Below are positions 9,760 through 17,970 of a stretch of 35,632 nucleotides of DNA, piece by piece. The position numbers and the translations under genes are program-made. Positions within the stretch are counted from its first letter, which is position 1, and every line of letters starts with the position of its first letter. Under the pieces are notes generated by a model. The model made no database searches. It was not told the origin of the DNA and saw only the letters and a list, made by a program, of their open reading frames with translations. Source of the DNA: a bacterium (GTDB lineage: Bacteria; Gemmatimonadota; Gemmatimonadetes; Gemmatimonadales; JACORV01); NCBI GenBank assembly GCA_021787855.1, contig JAJYLI010000005.1, positions 1-35,632 on the forward strand. Direction: 5' to 3'.

Positions 9760-12733
9760 CGGGATCCCACTGGCCCCCGTTGCTCGCCTCGGCGGCGATG
9801 GCCGCGAGGGAACGGACGGCGGGCGTGGCGCGGTGCTCGGGCAGAGGCAGCGCCGCGATGGTGGAGGCGCCGAAGCGGAACGCGCCGCCGCTGGCGCGCT
9901 CGGCCAGCGCGGCGGCGAGGTTCCGGGCGGGGGCGCTGTTGAGCAGGGCCGCGAGCCAGCAGGCGGTGAACTCGTCCGGGACCGCCACGCCGTAGCAGGT
10001 GTTGAGGGGGACGGGCGCCTGCGGGCCGTCGCGGATCAAGACGGCCGCCTCGAGCCGCGGGGCGATGTCGCGCCACACCACCAGGTGGCGGCTCTTCAGG
10101 AGCTCGGTCCTGAACAGCGCCCACGGCGGCAGGCCCCGGGCGTCGGCGCGGCGCGCCAAGAGCGCCGCGTGGGGCCGCAGGTACGCCGTGACGTCGGCCG
10201 GGGGCCGTGCCAGGGGAGCGCCGTCCTCGGCCACCGCCGCCAGCAGCCACGCGCCGGGCCTGAGCGCGAACGGACCGACATCGCGGCCGAGCACGGCCGG
10301 GCGGCGGCACGAGGCCGGCAGTTCACCTCCCGCCGGCCCGTCGCGCAGGAAGATCGCGTTCGCGCCGGTCTTGACGCCCAGCGTGGGCCGGAAGGCCGTG
10401 CCGAGCCTGGGCCCGGCCCGCAGCACCCGGCGGACGACCCGCACCACGTCTCCGGGCAGGGCCAGCCACGGGGCCCGGGACGGGACCTCGTCCAGCCCGA
10501 GGTCGCGCTGGGCCGCCACGCCGACGACGTGCCGGCCCGAGGCGCCGGCGAGGCTCACCTGCGCGCTCGCGCCGGAGTCCGGCGCGCCCTTCACCAGCAC
10601 CAGGATCAGGGGAAAGACCGTGGCGCCGAAGCCGGTGGCGGCGTCGTGGGCGTGGTCCGCCAGCGCGGTCACGGTCGCGGTACGGCGCAGCAGGGCGCGC
10701 AGGGGACCGGCGTAGCCCGCCCGCAGCAGCTTGCTCGGGACCAGGAAGCCCACGACCCCGCCCGGCCTGGTGAGCTCCAGCGCGCGCTCGACGAACGCCA
10801 CCGCGAGATCGGGCAGGTGGGCGAAGCCGCGCCGCTCCGCCGCCGCGGCGAAGGCGCCGTAGCGGCGCGCCAGGGCGATCCGCGTCGTCAGCGGCAGGCG
10901 CTCGCCGCGCACCCAGGGGGGGTTGCCGAGGACCACGTCGAATCCGCCGTCCGCCAGGACGGGCGCGAAGTGCACCTCGTAGGCGAAGAACGGCAGGGCC
11001 TCCTCCGTGGTGATGCGGCGGCGGGCGGCGACCAGCTCCCGCCGCTCCCGGCGCCAGGCGGCCACGCGGCGCGCGGCGCCGGGCGTGCGGCGCGCTCGCG
11101 CGCCGAACAGGTCGCGGCCGGAGGTGGCCGCGGCGTCGGCCAGGCGCGCGGTGAGCGCGGCGATGCCCGCGTCCGCCACCGCCAGGGCGAGCGTGCGCTC
11201 GTCGGCGCGGATCGCGCGGGCGAGCGCGGTCTTGTCGCGCCCGGTGGCGGTGAAGTAGGCGGCGCGGTGCTCAGCCACGGCGCCCAGGGCGGCGACGGCC
11301 GGGCGGGGCAGCTCGTGAGCCGCCTCCAGGGGCGAGAGCAGGCTGTCCCCCTGGCGGAGGTTCTGGTCGAGATTGGGCAGCGGCGCCACTTCGTCGAGGC
11401 GCGCGTCGTCGTCCACCAGCAGCGCCAGCCACAGCCGCAGCTCGGCCAGCCGCACCGCCATGGGGTCCAGATCCACGCCGAACAGGTTGTCGCGCACGAT
11501 GGCGCGCCGGCGCCCGGCCGGGCGCTCCCCCGGCGCGAGCGGGCCGCGCGCCACCTCCAGCCGGGTGAGGGCTTCCAGCAGGAAAGCGCCGGAGCCCACG
11601 GCCGGGTCGAGCACGCGGATCCGGGCGACCTGGGCCGGAGCGCGGTCCCGCAGCGCCGCGCCCAGCGCCCGGTCCACCACTTCGGCCAGCAGCGCGCGGG
11701 GCGTGAAGTAGGTGCCCTGGCGGCGCCGGCGGTCCCGCGCCATCAGCCCCTCGAACACCCGCCCCAGCATCTCGGGGTCCACGGCGTCGGCGTTGGCGCG
11801 CTCGCGCACGGTGAAGTGGAACCGCTCGAACAGCTCGTCGAACAGGGCCCGCCACGTCTCGTCGGGCAGGATCGCCCGCGGGAACCGGCGCTCGATGCCG
11901 TGGCGCTCGAACAGCCCGCCGTTCAGGAAGGGCAGGTCCCCGAGGGCGCGCGCGGCCGGGCCCCGCCGCTCCGGCGGCGCGTTCAGCGCGCCGAAGCACA
12001 GCGGCTCGAACACGCCGCGGTGGAAGGGGTGGCCGCGACGGAGCGCCGTGTCGAGCAGCGACGGCAGGAAGTCGCTGCGGCCGGCGAGCCACCCCCGGCT
12101 CTGGACGAAGTACAGGAACAGCACCCGCGTCAGCAGCACCAGCGCGAGATCGCGCCGCTCCGCCGCGCTCGCGCCCGCCATCCCGGCCAGCGCCTCGGCG
12201 GCCACGCCGTGGAAACGGGAGAACTCCTGGAAGAAGCGGCGGGTGAGCCCTTCCTCCTCCAGCACCCCGGCCGCGCGCAGCGCCAGCGCCAGCGGCGAAT
12301 CGCCCGCCGCCGGCGCGAGCCCCGCCAGGATCTCGGCCGTCACCGGGCTGGGCGGCCGCAGGGCGACGCGCAGCTGGCGCGCCGCCAGCCCGCCGTCGCG
12401 CGGGACGGCCGCCGCCAGGGCGAGCGTCGTCGCCGCGGAATCCAGCACCACCAGCAGGCCGTGCTCACCCGGGGTGGCCCGCGCCAGTCGCGCCGCCGCC
12501 GCCGCCACTTCACCCGGCGTGGGCGATTCCGCCAGCAGGCCGTACAGGCTGTAGGCGCCGTGCCGGCCCACGATGGCGGCGCGCCGCACCCCGAGCCCGC
12601 CGTCGAGTCCGAGCCGGGCGCGCGCCGCCGCGTTGAGCTCGTCCCCGCCGGGGGCGTAGCCCAGCGCGGCGGCCAGCTCGAGCAGATCGTCGAGGGAACG
12701 AAGGCCCGCGAGCAGTTGTGCGGTGACGGCCAT
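9650..12733 (-). CDS. N6-adenine DNA methyltransferase, Eco57I/type IIG-like with C-terminal TaqI-like specificity region
   Basis: VLDPAVGSGAFLLEAL (motif I), VVLGNPPWVRGE (motif IV), VLFLYFVQSRGWL, FLNGGLFE, and C-terminal FRFGASTIAALPLPE. ATG at 12733 (MAVTAQLLAGLRSLDDL). Confidence 0.92.
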   Translation of the reverse strand: MAVTAQLLAGLRSLDDLLELAAALGYAPGGDELNAAARARLGLDGGLGVRRAAIVGRHGAYSLYGLLAESPTPGEVAAAAARLARATPGEHGLLVVLDSAATTLALAAAVPRDGGLAARQLRVALRPPSPVTAEILAGLAPAAGDSPLALALRAAGVLEEEGLTRRFFQEFSRFHGVAAEALAGMAGASAAERRDLALVLLTRVLFLYFVQSRGWLAGRSDFLPSLLDTALRRGHPFHRGVFEPLCFGALNAPPERRGPAARALGDLPFLNGGLFERHGIERRFPRAILPDETWRALFDELFERFHFTVRERANADAVDPEMLGRVFEGLMARDRRRRQGTYFTPRALLAEVVDRALGAALRDRAPAQVARIRVLDPAVGSGAFLLEALTRLEVARGPLAPGERPAGRRRAIVRDNLFGVDLDPMAVRLAELRLWLALLVDDDARLDEVAPLPNLDQNLRQGDSLLSPLEAAHELPRPAVAALGAVAEHRAAYFTATGRDKTALARAIRADERTLALAVADAGIAALTARLADAAATSGRDLFGARARRTPGAARRVAAWRRERRELVAARRRITTEEALPFFAYEVHFAPVLADGGFDVVLGNPPWVRGERLPLTTRIALARRYGAFAAAAERRGFAHLPDLAVAFVERALELTRPGGVVGFLVPSKLLRAGYAGPLRALLRRTATVTALADHAHDAATGFGATVFPLILVLVKGAPDSGASAQVSLAGASGRHVVGVAAQRDLGLDEVPSRAPWLALPGDVVRVVRRVLRAGPRLGTAFRPTLGVKTGANAIFLRDGPAGGELPASCRRPAVLGRDVGPFALRPGAWLLAAVAEDGAPLARPPADVTAYLRPHAALLARRADARGLPPWALFRTELLKSRHLVVWRDIAPRLEAAVLIRDGPQAPVPLNTCYGVAVPDEFTACWLAALLNSAPARNLAAALAERASGGAFRFGASTIAALPLPEHRATPAVRSLAAIAAEASNGGQWDPDDLDACAARALGLAPEAAAELRYLGDTLRRDAGRDR

Positions 12734-12775
12734 CCGGCGCGCTCCCGGCGGAGTCCGCGCCCACGATGGCAAGAC

Positions 12776-12803
12776 CAACGGCCGGTGAGGTCACCGGCCG
12801 TTG
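12776..12803. other. Strong inverted repeat/hairpin between the MFS and methylase genes (terminator or operator candidate)
   Basis: CAACGGCCGGTGA-GG-TCACCGGCCGTTG, 13-bp perfect arms, 43 bp upstream of the methylase ATG; no strong U-tract on either strand. Confidence 0.6.
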
Positions 12804-12865
12804 CGGCACGTGGCGAATCGTTGCGGGGGCCGGGCGGGCCCGGCGCGCTCCCGGCTAGGAACCCG

Positions 12866-14197
12866 TCACGCGGCCGCCGCGCCGCGCTCCAGCACGCCGG
12901 TCTCGCGCCGGTCGGCCCGGAGCAGCAGCAGCGCGAAGACGAACCCCAGCACGCCGAGCAGGGCGAACATGACCGCGCTCGCCTGCCAGCCCTCCGTGGC
13001 CACCCGGAGCTTGCCGTTGACCCAGGGGAACAGCGCCAGGCCGGCGTTCTGGATCATCGTCATCACGCCGAAGGCCGTGCCGGTGACGTTCTTCTCCACG
13101 ATCAGCGGCACCGACGGCCAGATGGCCGCGGGCACCAGCACGAACGACGCCCCGAGCAGGATCATCGGCAGGTACGGCGGCACCATCGTGAAACCGAGCA
13201 CCAGGTGCGACGGGATCATCAGCAGGGCTCCCAGCGCCATCAGCGACGCCCGCCGCCCGATCCGGTCCACCAGCCCGCCCGCGAACGGCGCGAAGACCAT
13301 CGAGGCCGCGATGATGATGGAGGTCGTCCCGCCGGCCGTCCCGAACGTGTGGCGCAGGAAGTACCACACCGACTGGAGCGCACCCGAGGCGTGGCCGCTC
13401 GCGACGGTGAGTGGCAGCCCCCACTTCTCGTGGAAGAAGTCCGTCGAGAGCGCCGTGAACGGGAAGATCGCGGAGTAGAACGTGGCGCACAGCACCACCG
13501 CGTACCAGTAGGACCGCCCGAACTTCCTGACGTCCGCGAGCGCGATCTTGTCTCCGGCGCCCGCCTCGGCGAGCCCGAGCGCGGCCTCCCCGTGCCGGTC
13601 CATGCCGAAGTACACCAGGTTGCAGAGCAGGCTGAACAGACACAGGCCGGCCGCCACCCACAGCGCCTCGCCCACGCCGAACCGGCCCGCCACCGACGAG
13701 ATCCCGTTGAAGCTGAACAGGGTCCCCAGCCGCATGATCGTGAGGGTGACGCCGAAGGACAGCGCCAGCTCCCTGCCGCGGAACCACCGCGCCAGAATCG
13801 CGCTCTGCGCCACGATCAGCGACTCCGAGCCCGCGCCGAAGATGAACCGCCCGACGGCGGCCACCCCCACCGTGGGCGCGAGCGCCACGACGCACGCCCC
13901 CACGACCACCAACCCCGAGAGGATCAGACTCGCCAGCCGGGTCCCGATCCGGTCAATCATCAGCCCGGCCGGGACCACGAACAGGATCGGCGCGACGCTG
14001 TACCAGGTGTACAGGCTGCCGACCCCGCTCTGATCGGTGTGCCACGCCTTCATCAGCAGCGGCGCCAGCGCCCCGATGCTGTCGTAGGCGAAATAGCTGC
14101 CGAAGGGCAGCAGCCCCACGAACAGCAGCACCGTGTACCGGTACGCCCCGCGTGATGGATGGAACCAGCCCGCTTCGGCCGCGAACTCCTGGCTCAT
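12866..14197 (-). CDS. MFS transporter
   Basis: About 12 hydrophobic segments; YTVLLFVGLLPFGSYFAYDSIGALAPLL, GLMIDRIGTRLASLILSGL, GGLVDRIGRRASLMALG. Confidence 0.88.
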   Translation of the reverse strand: MSQEFAAEAGWFHPSRGAYRYTVLLFVGLLPFGSYFAYDSIGALAPLLMKAWHTDQSGVGSLYTWYSVAPILFVVPAGLMIDRIGTRLASLILSGLVVVGACVVALAPTVGVAAVGRFIFGAGSESLIVAQSAILARWFRGRELALSFGVTLTIMRLGTLFSFNGISSVAGRFGVGEALWVAAGLCLFSLLCNLVYFGMDRHGEAALGLAEAGAGDKIALADVRKFGRSYWYAVVLCATFYSAIFPFTALSTDFFHEKWGLPLTVASGHASGALQSVWYFLRHTFGTAGGTTSIIIAASMVFAPFAGGLVDRIGRRASLMALGALLMIPSHLVLGFTMVPPYLPMILLGASFVLVPAAIWPSVPLIVEKNVTGTAFGVMTMIQNAGLALFPWVNGKLRVATEGWQASAVMFALLGVLGFVFALLLLRADRRETGVLERGAAAA

Positions 14198-14303
14198 GCG
14201 CCCCCCGGACCCGTCCGACAGCGAGACAACATCATGCCGCCACCATACGATCAGAAGCCTTGACCCGCCTGGTCTCTCGCTTCATCCCGTCATCGCCTCC
14301 CCG

Positions 14304-14726
14304 TCACTTCTCGCCCATCACTTTGATCACCACCCGCTTCCTTCGCCGCCCATCCCACTCGCCATAGAAGATCCGCTGCCAGGGCCCCAGGTCCAGCGCG
14401 CCCCTGGTCACGGGCACGATGACCTCGTGGCCCACCGTGAGGCTCCGCAGGTGCGCGGCGGCGTTGTCCTCGCCGGTGTCGTTGTGGCGGTAGCGCTCGG
14501 GTTCCCACGGCGCGACCGTGTGCTCGAGCCAGTGGAGGATGTCCTGCCACAGCCCGGACTCGTGGTCGTTGACGAACACGGAGGCGCTGATGTGCATGGC
14601 GGAAACCAGCGCGAAGCCTTCGGCGACCCCGCTCTTCCCGACCTCTTCGGCGACCTGGTCCGTGATGTCAATGATCTCCTGGCGCTGCTTGGTGTTGAAC
14701 CACAGGTAGTGGGTGTGCGTGGTCAT
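14304..14726 (-). CDS. UPF0047/YjbQ family protein (secondary thiamine-phosphate synthase-like)
   Basis: EIIDITDQVAEEV, ALVSAMHISASVFVNDHESGLWQDILHWLE, YRHNDTGEDNAAAHLRSLTVGHEVIVPVTRGALDLGPWQRIFYGEWDG. Confidence 0.93.
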   Translation of the reverse strand: MTTHTHYLWFNTKQRQEIIDITDQVAEEVGKSGVAEGFALVSAMHISASVFVNDHESGLWQDILHWLEHTVAPWEPERYRHNDTGEDNAAAHLRSLTVGHEVIVPVTRGALDLGPWQRIFYGEWDGRRRKRVVIKVMGEK

Positions 14727-14746
14727 GGCCGTCACCGCCGCGGGAG

Positions 14747-15601
14747 GTGGAGGATTGCTCCGGAGCCGCCTCGAATGCGAGATTCTTCGCACCCCAACCG
14801 GGAGCCATCACGGTGTCGAATGCACGGGGCGCCTCGCCGCGCTGGGCGCTGGTGCTGGGCGTCTCCAGCGGCTTCGGGGCCGAGTGCGGGCTGGCGCTGG
14901 CCCGCGCCGGCTACGAGATCTGCGGGGTCCACCTGGACCGCAAGGCGTCGCTGCCGCAGGTCGAGCAGGTGAAGAGCGCGATCGAGAAGCTGGGGCGCCG
15001 GGCGCTGTTCTTCAACGTCAACGCGGCCGACCCCGAGCGGCGCGCCGAGGTGCTGAGCCGCCTGGAGGCCGAGCACGCGACGGTCGGCGTCCTGCTGCAC
15101 TCCCTGGCCTTCGGGGCCCTGAAGCCGTTCGTGGGCGAGGACGCCATCAACGAGCAGCAGATGGACATGACGCTGACGGTGATGGCGCACAGCCTGGTGT
15201 ACTGGACCCAGGACGCGTTCCGGCGCGGCCTGCTGGCGCGGGGCGCGCGGGTGTTCTCGATGACGTCGTCGGGCTCGACGCGGGCCATCGCCGCCTACGG
15301 CGCGGTCTCGGCGGCCAAGGCGGCGCTGGAGTCGCACACCCGCCAGCTCGCCTACGAGCTGGCGGCGCACGGCATCGCGGTGAACGCGCTCCGGGCCGGC
15401 GTGACGGACACGCCCGCCGCCCGGAAGATCCCGGGGAGCGACAAGCTGTTCGAGGGGGCGGCGAGGAAGAACCCCAGCCGGCGGCTCACCCTGCCGGCGG
15501 ACGTGGCGGGTGCGCTGGTGGCGCTGTGCGACCCGGAGGCCGGGTGGCTCACCGGCAACGTCATCAATGTGGACGGGGGGGAGGAGATCTCAGCCGGCTG
15601 A
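14747..15601 (+). CDS. SDR-family enoyl-[ACP] reductase-like protein (FabI/FabL type)
   Basis: GVSSGFGAECGLALARAGY, LLHSLAFGAL, Y-x6-K (YGAVSAAK), WLTGNVINVDGGE. GTG at 14813 is an alternative start. Confidence 0.82.
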   Translation: MEDCSGAASNARFFAPQPGAITVSNARGASPRWALVLGVSSGFGAECGLALARAGYEICGVHLDRKASLPQVEQVKSAIEKLGRRALFFNVNAADPERRAEVLSRLEAEHATVGVLLHSLAFGALKPFVGEDAINEQQMDMTLTVMAHSLVYWTQDAFRRGLLARGARVFSMTSSGSTRAIAAYGAVSAAKAALESHTRQLAYELAAHGIAVNALRAGVTDTPAARKIPGSDKLFEGAARKNPSRRLTLPADVAGALVALCDPEAGWLTGNVINVDGGEEISAG

Positions 15602-16165
15602 GCGCTGCTCCAGGAGCTTCAGCTCGCCCTCGATGGCGTCGAGCTGGCCCAGCAGCTCCTGGACGTGGTCGGTGGTCGGGACGGGGACGCCCTCGCGGCT
15701 GAACATGGTGGCCACCAGGGCGTCGGTGTATCCCACGACCGCGTTGGCCACCCCGCGATCCAGCACCCGGTTGATGCGCAGCACCGAAGGCAGCTGCTGC
15801 CGGATGGGAAGAGCGACCAGGATGTCCGCCAGATCCTTGGTCAGGAGTTCCCGCAGGTACTGGATTTCCTCCACCACCTCGCCCGCGGCGAGGCCGCGGA
15901 CCGCCGCCAGCCGGCCGTACAGCTCGGTGGCGGCGAACCACGTGCCTTCGGCCTCGCGCCGCAGCGGCCCGCTCATGTGGGCCAGGAGATCTATCATGAG
16001 ATTGAGGAGCCGCGTCGTGGCGGGAACGCCCAGGACGACGGTGCCGGCCTGGCGCGCTTCGAGCTGCCGGGACCACTTGGCGACCAGGTCGTCCCGCATC
16101 GCCATGATGCCGCGCCCCACCGCCACCAGGGACGGGGCGCTCGTCCGAACTGGATTGGTGGCCAC
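15590..16165 (-). CDS. Hypothetical protein, RsbRD N-terminal-domain-like helical protein
   Basis: All-helical pattern (AMRDDLVAKWSRQLEARQAG...EVVEEIQYLRELLTKDLADIL...VNRVLDRGVANAVVGYTDALVA). Family assignment from pattern only. Confidence 0.6.
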   Translation of the reverse strand: MATNPVRTSAPSLVAVGRGIMAMRDDLVAKWSRQLEARQAGTVVLGVPATTRLLNLMIDLLAHMSGPLRREAEGTWFAATELYGRLAAVRGLAAGEVVEEIQYLRELLTKDLADILVALPIRQQLPSVLRINRVLDRGVANAVVGYTDALVATMFSREGVPVPTTDHVQELLGQLDAIEGELKLLEQRSAG

Positions 16166-16185
16166 CGGGCAGGGAAAATAGTCCC

Positions 16186-17016
16186 GTGGGCACCCCCCGG
16201 CTAGCCAGGACCGAACTGGTGGGCTGCGACGGCGGGCCGCTCCGCGTGGACGTGCTGAGCGGCGCCGGGCCGGGCGAGGCCCGGCCCGCCATCGTCATCT
16301 GCCACGGCTTCAAGGGCTTCAAGGACTGGGGCTTCTTCCCCCGCGCGGCCGAGCGGCTGGCCGTGGCCGGCTTCTCGGCCGTGAGCTTCAACTTTTCCGG
16401 CAGCGGCGTCGGCCCCGACGGCCTGAACTTCACCGAGCTGGAGCGTTGGGGCCGCCAGACCGCGAGCGGCGATCTGGCCGACCTGGCCGCCGTGGTGGAC
16501 TTCGTGGCCGCGTCCGGCGCCGCCTGGATCGGCCTGCTGGGCCACAGCCGCGGCGGTGGCACGGCCATCATCCATGCGGCGCGGGACCGGCGGGTGAAGG
16601 CGCTCGCGACCTGGGCGGCGGTGAGCGCCTTCCTGCGCTGGCCCCCCGACGAGGTGGAGCGGTGGAGGCGGGACGGCCGTCTGGACGTGGTCAATCTCAG
16701 AACCGGCCAGGTGCTGCCGCTCCGGCGCGACCTGCTCGACGACCTGGAGAGCCGCCGCGACGCCCTCGACATCCGGGCCGCGGCTTCGCGGCTGGGCATC
16801 CCCTGGCTCATCGTCCATGGCACCGACGACGAGACGGTCCCGGTGGACGACGCGAACCTGCTCGAGCGAATGTCGGGCTCGCGCCGCACCAGGGCGCTGC
16901 GGGTGCCGGGGACGGGACACACCTTCGGCACCAGGCACCCCTGGGAAGGCAGCACCGCGGCGTTCGACCAGGTGCTCGACGCCACCGTGCGCTTCTTCTC
17001 GGAATCGCTGGGCTGA
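16186..17016 (+). CDS. Alpha/beta hydrolase
   Basis: ICHGFKGFKDWGFFPRAAERLAVAGFSAVSFNFSGSG, GLLGHSRGGGTAI (nucleophile elbow), IVHGTDDETVPV, GTGHTFG. Confidence 0.93.
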   Translation: MGTPRLARTELVGCDGGPLRVDVLSGAGPGEARPAIVICHGFKGFKDWGFFPRAAERLAVAGFSAVSFNFSGSGVGPDGLNFTELERWGRQTASGDLADLAAVVDFVAASGAAWIGLLGHSRGGGTAIIHAARDRRVKALATWAAVSAFLRWPPDEVERWRRDGRLDVVNLRTGQVLPLRRDLLDDLESRRDALDIRAAASRLGIPWLIVHGTDDETVPVDDANLLERMSGSRRTRALRVPGTGHTFGTRHPWEGSTAAFDQVLDATVRFFSESLG

Positions 17017-17021
17017 GGCCG

Positions 17022-17063
17022 AAAAACACGGTGGCCCGGGGAGCGAGTCTCCCCGGGCCACCG
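17022..17063 (-). terminator. Rho-independent terminator for the minus-strand small membrane-protein gene
   Basis: Minus strand GGTGGCCCGGGGA-loop-TCCCCGGGCCACC followed by GTGTTTTT (arms 17030-17042 and 17050-17062; T-run complement of 17022-17026). Confidence 0.8.
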
Positions 17064-17085
17064 GCGTCTGTGCACACGCGCGCGG

Positions 17086-17295
17086 CTAGAAGCCGGCCGC
17101 CCTCAGCTCTTCCAGGTCGTCCTCACTGGGCTCGGGGTACGCCACGGCCAGCAACTCCTCGCGGCGCCGCTTCCACAGCAGGCTCGCCGCAGCCAGCGCC
17201 GCGACGGCCAGCAATCCGACTCCGAAGACGCGAATAGGCCCTCCCGGACGGGGTTCACTCCAATCTAAACGTTCGCGCAAGAGCCGAAGTTCCAC
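17086..17295 (-). CDS. Small single-TM hypothetical protein (about 69 aa)
   Basis: GTG at 17295: VELRLLRERLDWSEPRPGGPIRVFGVGLLAVAALAAASLLWKRRREELLAVAYPEPSEDDLEELRAAGF; followed by a good terminator. The 286-aa track ORF is over-extended. Confidence 0.65.
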   Translation of the reverse strand: MELRLLRERLDWSEPRPGGPIRVFGVGLLAVAALAAASLLWKRRREELLAVAYPEPSEDDLEELRAAGF

Positions 17296-17337
17296 GCGCC
17301 TTGTCCGCGGGCGGGTGCCGCGACCATACTGCCGCGC

Positions 17338-17913
17338 GTGGTGACGTTCGTCACACGCCTCGAGGCCGCCCTCGCCTCGCGCACCCCCCGGCGGATTGAC
17401 CGCCCGGGCTCCCGCCGTGCCGCGGTCGCGGTGCTCCTGACGGCGGAGCGGGACCCGGCGATCCTGTTCATCAAGCGCAAGGAGCGCGCGGGTGACCCCT
17501 GGTCGGGCCAGATGGCCCTGCCGGGCGGGTTCGTGGCGGCGACGGATGCCTCCCTGGCCGACGCCGCCCGCCGCGAGACAGCGGAGGAAACGGGAATCGG
17601 GCTGTCGGATCCGCGCTGGTTGCTGGGCGCGCTGGACGACGTCAGCCCCCGGAGCGCCTACCTGCCACCCCTGGTGGTGACGCCGCACGTGTTCCTGGTG
17701 CCGGAGCGGCTCACCGCGACGCCGGGCCCCGAGGTGGATGCCGCGGTCTGGCTGCGGGTGGCGGATCTGTACGATCCAGCCCTGCGCAGCCGGTTCAGCC
17801 TGACGCTCGGCGGCGTGGCGCGGGACTTCGAGGCGATCGTCGTCGGGGGCTATACGATCTGGGGCCTCACCGAACGGGTGCTGCAGCAGCTCGGTGCGCT
17901 CGCGGAGACGTAG
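17338..17913 (+). CDS. NUDIX hydrolase, CoA pyrophosphatase-like
   Basis: AVAVLL...FIKRKERAGDPWSGQMALPGGFVAATDASLADAARRETAEETGI (NUDIX box GX5EX7REUXEE). Confidence 0.93.
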   Translation: MVTFVTRLEAALASRTPRRIDRPGSRRAAVAVLLTAERDPAILFIKRKERAGDPWSGQMALPGGFVAATDASLADAARRETAEETGIGLSDPRWLLGALDDVSPRSAYLPPLVVTPHVFLVPERLTATPGPEVDAAVWLRVADLYDPALRSRFSLTLGGVARDFEAIVVGGYTIWGLTERVLQQLGALAET

Positions 17914-17970
17914 CGGGAGCGCCCGGAGGGCCCCGGGGGGCGGCAAAGGGGGGCGCTCGCCCCTGGGCTT

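Noticed and set aside
6451-9942. 1163-aa plus-strand ORF
   Set aside because: Antisense to HAD and helicase genes; compositional artefact with no recognisable domain.
7252-12733. Complete DISARM, BREX or type I R-M locus
   Set aside because: No drmA/drmB/drmC, brx genes, hsdS or hsdR recognised in the window; only a methylase-helicase pair is supportable.
9212-14155. 1647-aa plus-strand ORF spanning the methylase/helicase/MFS region
   Set aside because: Antisense to three well-supported minus-strand genes; low-complexity Arg/Gly/Gln/His-rich translation typical of stop-poor antisense frames in high-GC DNA.
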